DNA from: Paramuribaculum sp.
Lineage (GTDB): Bacteria > Bacteroidota > Bacteroidia > Bacteroidales > Muribaculaceae
Assembly: GCA_009775605.1 (NCBI GenBank)
Contig: VSPV01000115.1
Span: 1 to 8,629, forward strand
Direction: 5' to 3'
DNA length: 8,629 nucleotides
Shown here: piece by piece, positions 6,976-8,629 of the stretch
Layout of the letters: each line of letters begins with the position of its first letter
Position numbering within the stretch: position 1 is the first letter of the stretch
Position numbers and translations under genes: made by a program
Notes under the pieces: generated by a model
Database searches by the model: none
What the model was told of the DNA's origin: nothing
The model's input: only the letters and a program-made list of their open reading frames with translations

Positions 6976-7097
6976 GGCCCAAGCTTGCGCGTTGGGCGGC
7001 AACGCTTTCTCCCAAGTTCGCCGCCTGGAGAGAGGGGGGAACTGGCTTTTCCTGCAGCTTAGGCAGCAGGTTGTAGAGAAATCGCTGCTTCGCAGCT
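6976..7097 (+). repeat. Hairpin-rich 122-bp repeat, copy A
   Basis: Starts GGCCCAAGCTTGCGC and ends TCGCTGCTTCGCAGCT. It matches copy B (8367-8488) at 113 of 122 positions with no gaps, and weaker similarity continues about 35-45 bases further right in both. Internal hairpins are GCCCAA/TTGGGC around GCTTGCGCG, CCTGC/GCAGG near 7051-7070, and GCTGC-TTC-GCAGC at the right end. A minus-strand frame through it is not conserved in the way a protein would be (see findings), so I call it a non-coding repeat. It sits just upstream of the EamA promoter, left of the ORF6N gene. Confidence 0.88.
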
Positions 7098-7174
7098 ATG
7101 GGGAGATGGTGCATGGCGGACGGTTAGAGGGAACAGATTTACTGGTGTGGGGATGTGTGGGGAAGATTAACAGG

Positions 7175-7192
7175 AATCGCTGCTTCGCAGCT
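7175..7192 (+). repeat. Isolated 18-bp copy of the repeat's right-end hairpin
   Basis: AATCGCTGCTTCGCAGCT is identical to 7080-7097 in copy A and one base different from copy B. It contains the GCTGC-TTC-GCAGC stem-loop. Only this end of the repeat is present, so it is either a repeat fragment left by a rearrangement or an independent small palindromic element. Confidence 0.75.
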
Positions 7193-7407
7193 GGCAGAAA
7201 GAGTTCTTGAAGGATGGATAAAAACACGTTGTCGCTGCTTTTGGAAAACCATGTGGATGGAGTGGATAGGAGTAGCATTCTTGTGGCTCATTGGTGGTAT
7301 GCAGGGAATAAAGTCCGTTCAGGTATATTTTGTAAGAACATTTCGAAAGGGGGGAGGATGGAAGGTAACTAATTGTTGTTGGCGTATAGGTTATCATAAT
7401 TATTTTG

Positions 7408-7415
7408 TAGCTTTG
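7408..7415 (+). promoter_or_regulatory. Possible -7 box (TAGCTTTG) of the ORF6N gene
   Basis: A perfect TAnnTTTG sequence directly before the chosen ATG (7419). Transcription would begin about four bases after the box, at or next to the ATG, so the message would be leaderless or nearly so. There is no -33 TTTG at the expected distance. The match could be chance, with the true promoter further upstream. Confidence 0.45.
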
Positions 7416-7418
7416 CGT

Positions 7419-8351
7419 ATGGAACAGGCACAGGAAAACAAAAGCTATCATAATAAGCAGCAATTTGAAAGTCATTCAAATCACATTGTTGTTGGTGACA
7501 GACAATTTATCTCGGTGAATATTGAATCTCTTATTTACATTATAAGAGATGAACAGGTTATGCTTGATAGTGATCTCGCTCATTTATATGGAGTTGAGAC
7601 TAAAGTTCTAAATCAGGCCGTTAAACGTAATATTCAACGATTTCCGGAGGACTTTATGTTTCAATTGACAAAGGAAGAATGTTTGAGGTCACAATTTGTG
7701 ACCTCAAACGGAGGTAGAGGTGGTGCAAGATATATGCCATACGCTTTTACTGAAAATGGCGTTGCAATGCTCAGTAGTGTTCTACGTTCAGAAAGAGCAA
7801 TAGAAGTCAATATCCGTATTATGAGGGCATTTACATTGATGAGAAACTTCATAAAAAAGCATAATGCACTTTTTCAAAGACTCGATAGACTTGAAATGAA
7901 GCAGTTGAAAACTGATGAAAAGGTTGATACAATATTGGATAGATTGACCCAATATGATGAAGTAAAGGAAGGTATATTCTTTAACGGGCAGATTTTTGAT
8001 GCTTATGCTTTTGTGGCTAAGTTAATCAGGAAGGCTGAGAGACGGATTGTGGTGATTGACAGTTACGTTGATGATTCTGTGTTGGTGCAGTTGTCGAAAC
8101 GGAAGCTTGGTGTGAAGGTGGATATTTATGACGGGAAGATAACGCGGCAACTTCGTCAGGATGTGGAGCGGCATAATGCGCAATATCCGGGCGTGACTTT
8201 ACATGCCTACAATAAGGCCCATGACCGTTTTCTGATAATCGATGTAGAGGTGTATCATATAGGACATTCGCTTAAAGATCTTGGGAAAAAGTTGTTTGCT
8301 TTCTCAAAAATGGAGGTGATGAAGGGGACGGAACTTGTTTCACGGCTCTGA
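7419..8351 (+). CDS. ORF6N-domain DNA-binding protein with C-terminal PLD-like domain
   Basis: A 310-residue protein. Residues about 33-120 are an ORF6N domain, known from phage antirepressor-type proteins: IIRDEQVMLDSDLAHLYGVE (41-60), VKRNIQRFPEDFMFQLTKEE, then PYAFTENGVAMLSSVLRSER (107-126). A likely coiled coil (145-180) joins it to a C-terminal domain with RRIVVIDSYVDDSVL (208-222) and HDRFLIID (268-275) followed by GHSLKDLGKKLFAFSKM. The latter matches the phospholipase D pattern HxK-x4-D-x6-GS, with Arg270 in place of Lys. One such motif per chain would need dimerisation to form a full active site. The role is unknown; DNA binding plus nuclease, or regulation, is plausible. ATG 7419 is chosen because the frame upstream is unlike the family and enters repeat-derived DNA. 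The first two thirds are AT-rich and the last third GC-richer, like the neighbours, suggesting horizontal origin or a mosaic gene. Confidence 0.88.
   Translation: MEQAQENKSYHNKQQFESHSNHIVVGDRQFISVNIESLIYIIRDEQVMLDSDLAHLYGVETKVLNQAVKRNIQRFPEDFMFQLTKEECLRSQFVTSNGGRGGARYMPYAFTENGVAMLSSVLRSERAIEVNIRIMRAFTLMRNFIKKHNALFQRLDRLEMKQLKTDEKVDTILDRLTQYDEVKEGIFFNGQIFDAYAFVAKLIRKAERRIVVIDSYVDDSVLVQLSKRKLGVKVDIYDGKITRQLRQDVERHNAQYPGVTLHAYNKAHDRFLIIDVEVYHIGHSLKDLGKKLFAFSKMEVMKGTELVSRL
7681..7709. repeat. Perfect 29-bp palindrome inside the ORF6N gene
   Basis: GTTTGAGGTCACAA (7681-7694), a central T, then TTGTGACCTCAAAC (7696-7709): both 14-base arms pair without mismatch. It encodes the segment around LRSQFVTSN, just after the first half of the ORF6N domain. 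It could be a binding site for the protein itself, a hairpin in the message, or a recombination site. Confidence 0.9.
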
Positions 8352-8366
8352 ATTAGGGGCGGAGAG

Positions 8367-8488
8367 GGCCCAAGCTTGCGCATTGGGCGGCATCGCTTTC
8401 TCCCAAGCTCGCCGTCTGGAGAGAGGGGAGAACTGGCTTTTCCTGCAGCTTACGCAGCAGGTTGGACAGAAATCGCTGCTCCGCAGCT
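8367..8488 (+). repeat. Hairpin-rich 122-bp repeat, copy B
   Basis: Same orientation as copy A, 113 of 122 bases identical, beginning 15 bases after the ORF6N stop. It keeps the stems CCCAA/TTGGG, TTGGG/CCCAA around the CGCTTT segment, CCTGC/GCAGG and GCTGC-TCC-GCAGC. With A it brackets the ORF6N gene as direct repeats whose starts are 1,391 bases apart. Confidence 0.88.
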
Positions 8489-8533
8489 CCGTGGAGATGG
8501 CTCATGTCGGCTTTAGGGATGGAGTGGGGAGAC

Positions 8534-8629
8534 GGCTCAAGCTTGCGCGTTGGGCGGCATCGCTTTCTCCCAAGCTCGCCGTCTGGAGAGAGGGGGGGAC
8601 TGTTTTGCCTGCAGCTTACGCAGCAGGTT
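8534..8629 (+). repeat. Hairpin-rich repeat, copy C, cut off by the window
   Basis: Starts GGCTCAAGCTTGCGC and follows copy B at a period of 167 bases, with a 45-base less conserved spacer (8489-8533). It is close to B but has a one-base net deletion near 8590-8602. It reaches the CAGCAGGTT segment at the window's edge, so the tandem array continues to the right. Confidence 0.85.

Larger units (their letters stand above)
7098..7418. other. Region between repeat A and the ORF6N gene
   Basis: The first 50-60 bases resemble the sequence after repeat B (GGAGATGG, CATG, CGG), so they belong to the extended repeat. An 18-bp piece of the repeat end recurs at 7175-7192. A 52-codon plus-strand frame at 7214-7372 (begins MDKNTLSLLLENHVDGVD) has GAAGG directly against its ATG and no recognisable family; it is kept only as a possibility. 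Base composition shifts towards AT over this stretch. Apart from the promoter box at its right end I see nothing else. Confidence 0.5.

Noticed and set aside
7155..7418. N-terminal extension of the ORF6N protein by 88 residues
   Set aside because: The frame passes through repeat-derived sequence and a promoter box and gives Trp/Cys-rich residues unlike the family.
6976..8629. CRISPR array
   Set aside because: Units are about 120 bases with a partly homologous spacer and a 167-base period, not 25-40 base repeats with unique spacers, and no cas genes are present.

Overview
The window looks like a Bacteroidota chromosome, probably order Bacteroidales and perhaps a Muribaculaceae-like gut member (the family is a guess from GC-rich coding style and gene content). 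The main support is the promoters: every gene whose 5' end lies in a non-coding gap has a perfect TAnnTTTG -7 box, the Bacteroidota sigma factor signature. Good Shine-Dalgarno sequences are mostly absent, also typical of the phylum.

Positions 1-5897 form a heavy-metal export locus. On the minus strand, a His-rich lipoprotein membrane fusion protein (2862-4031) is followed after 12 bases by a CzcA/CusA-type RND pump that runs off the left edge (1-2849). Together they form the inner-membrane and periplasmic parts of a tripartite exporter; no outer-membrane channel gene is visible. Divergent from them is a Fur-family metalloregulator (4156-4596), followed by a SO_0444-type Cu/Zn efflux permease with a C-terminal heavy-metal-binding (HMA) domain (4674-5897). 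An 18-bp motif with an ACC-N-GGT core lies at the same place relative to the -7 box in both exporter promoters (4101-4118 and 4617-4634, 16/18 identical, same relative orientation, 11 bases before the -7 box in each). This points to a small regulon in which two different export machines answer to one regulator, most economically the Fur-family protein between them.

A bidirectional hairpin terminator (5914-5960) separates this locus from a convergent EamA/DMT-family permease (5970-6896, minus).

From about 6970 to the right edge the character changes. A roughly 120-bp hairpin-rich repeat occurs once before and at least twice after an AT-richer gene (7419-8351). That gene encodes an ORF6N (phage antirepressor-like) domain joined to a C-terminal domain with a phospholipase-D-like HxR-x4-D motif. 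The gene carries a perfect 14-1-14 palindrome inside its coding sequence (7681-7709). This right-hand part looks like accessory DNA: a DNA-binding/PLD-like gene within a repeat cluster, bounded by direct repeats that could recombine.
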